Below are positions 5,514 to 6,265 of a stretch of 6,265 nucleotides of DNA, in pieces. The stretch's first letter is position 1. The number at the start of each line of letters is the position of its first letter. The notes beneath the pieces were generated by a model. That model did no database searches. It was not told where the DNA came from and saw only the letters and a list, made by a program, of their open reading frames with translations. The position numbers were made by a program, and so were the translations under genes. Source of the DNA: Candidatus Egerieousia excrementavium (lineage in GTDB: Bacteria > Bacteroidota > Bacteroidia > Bacteroidales > UBA932); assembly GCA_017694275.1 (NCBI GenBank), contig JADINB010000037.1, positions 1 to 6,265 of the forward strand, given 5' to 3'.

Positions 5514-6265
5514 ATGAGTTCAAAAGTTAAGTCTCCGTGGGCATGGGTGCCGACCCTCTATTTTGCCCAAGGTATTCCCTATTTCATCGTAAATAACATA
5601 TCTGTAATGATGTTTACCAAAATGGGCGTCCCGAACGGAGATATGGCAATGTTTACCAGTTTGCTGTATCTTCCCTGGTTTATCAAACCGTTCTGGAGCC
5701 CGTTCGTAGATATAATCAAGACGAAAAGGTGGTGGACGATAACAATGCAGATGGTCATGTCTGCGGCGTTGATTCTTTTGTTTGCCACAATGCCGAAACC
5801 TTCGCCTGAGATCATTGCTTCGGGAGAGACTCCCATAAGCATGTTTACCATAACGCTTGTGCTCTTCCTTATTACGGCATTTGCCTCTGCAACTCATGAT
5901 ATTGCGGCAGACGGTTTCTATATGATTGCCCTTTCGCAAAGCAATCAGGCGGCATTCGTGGGTATCAGGAGTACGTTTTACAGGCTGGCTTCGATTTTCG
6001 GACAAGGCGTGCTTGTAGCCATTGCAGGTGCTATAGAACTCAAGAGCGGGAACATTCCGCGGTCATGGTCGCTTACAATGCTTATTTCAGCAGTAATGTT
6101 CAGTGCAGTGACATTGTACCATACATTCATAATCCCCAAGCCAGCAGCCGACAAGTCTACCCTTGAAGGCGAAGTCAAGACAGGAGGCGCCATCTTCAGG
6201 GAGTTTGCCCGTTCTTTTGTCACATACTTCAAGAAACCATATGTGTGGATAGCTATTGTTTTCAT
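5514..6265 (+). CDS. ampG: AmpG-like MFS permease (muropeptide importer), 3' end beyond the window
   Basis: An uninterrupted reading frame runs from ATG 5514 off the window edge, giving 250 full codons, about half of a typical permease. Six hydrophobic segments are visible at roughly 9-33, 44-66, 72-92, 107-126, 146-174 and 183-206. A charged cytoplasmic loop (208-241) follows, then the start of the seventh, as in the two-half MFS fold. Motifs shared with Escherichia coli AmpG are QGIP (19-22), KPFWSPFVD (58-66; E. coli KFLWSPLMD), SATHDIAADGF (125-135; SASQDIVFDAW) and FYRL (155-158). AmpG takes up GlcNAc-anhydroMurNAc and its peptides across the inner membrane by proton symport. The gene begins 23 bp after the SpoIID fusion gene with no terminator between, so the two are co-transcribed. 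The AmpG-like fold is clear, but the substrate could be another oligosaccharide, so the symbol is provisional. Confidence 0.85.
   Translation, partial: MSSKVKSPWAWVPTLYFAQGIPYFIVNNISVMMFTKMGVPNGDMAMFTSLLYLPWFIKPFWSPFVDIIKTKRWWTITMQMVMSAALILLFATMPKPSPEIIASGETPISMFTITLVLFLITAFASATHDIAADGFYMIALSQSNQAAFVGIRSTFYRLASIFGQGVLVAIAGAIELKSGNIPRSWSLTMLISAVMFSAVTLYHTFIIPKPAADKSTLEGEVKTGGAIFREFARSFVTYFKKPYVWIAIVF

Noticed and set aside
3766..5523. A 585-codon open frame on the - strand opposite the DUF4922-SpoIID gene
   Set aside because: Its length is striking, but the + strand protein shows clear motifs of two families across the same bases. The antisense translation is rich in His, Cys, Phe and Tyr and has no recognisable motif, so it is a codon-bias shadow.
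5520..6265. Several - strand frames opposite the permease gene
   Set aside because: The + strand frame from 5514 has AmpG motifs and six regular hydrophobic segments; the opposing frames have basic or low-complexity translations with no family features.
1..6265. CRISPR array, insertion sequence, toxin-antitoxin or defence genes
   Set aside because: I looked for regularly spaced repeats, transposase motifs, terminal inverted repeats and small paired genes and saw none; coding genes fill nearly all of the window after 294.

Overview
The window looks like chromosomal DNA of a Bacteroidales-type bacterium. The coding starts lack Shine-Dalgarno sequences and sit in A/T-rich leaders. A Bacteroidetes-style -7 element (TAnnTTTG) precedes the glycosyltransferase gene. 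The protein families, especially a DUF4922 protein fused to a SpoIID/LytB domain, are ones I associate with that order. Genus cannot be settled from the sequence. Every gene lies on the + strand, with similar codon use throughout (frequent ATA for Ile, AGG/AGA for Arg), so nothing suggests recent transfer.

Layout. Positions 1-60 are the 3' part of tRNA-Ile(GAU) and 86-162 a complete tRNA-Ala(UGC). This pair normally lies in the 16S-23S rRNA spacer, but no 23S gene follows. An intergenic stretch (163-293) holds a weak hairpin and a strong intrinsic terminator. Then come a signal-less M28-type zinc aminopeptidase (294-1673), an 80-bp gap with a candidate promoter inside an inverted repeat, a tandem GT-A glycosyltransferase (1754-3214), a DUF4922-SpoIID/LytB fusion protein (3214-5490), and the first half of an AmpG-like muropeptide permease (5514 to the window edge).

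The last three genes are almost certainly one transcription unit: the stop and start codons of the first two share a base (TAATG), and the next gap is 23 bp. The peptidase gene is co-oriented and may be co-transcribed.

Working together (inference). The three complete proteins have no visible signal peptide or membrane segment, while the fourth imports solutes. AmpG family members bring anhydro-muropeptides into the cytoplasm. SpoIID domains cleave or bind glycan strands of peptidoglycan. The HxHxQ histidine-triad domain resembles GalT/sugar-nucleotide phosphorylases, and M28 enzymes trim peptides. The cluster may therefore be an intracellular peptidoglycan or glycan salvage pathway, with the unusual feature that a SpoIID domain would act inside the cell. 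This is a hypothesis; the domain calls are much firmer than the pathway.
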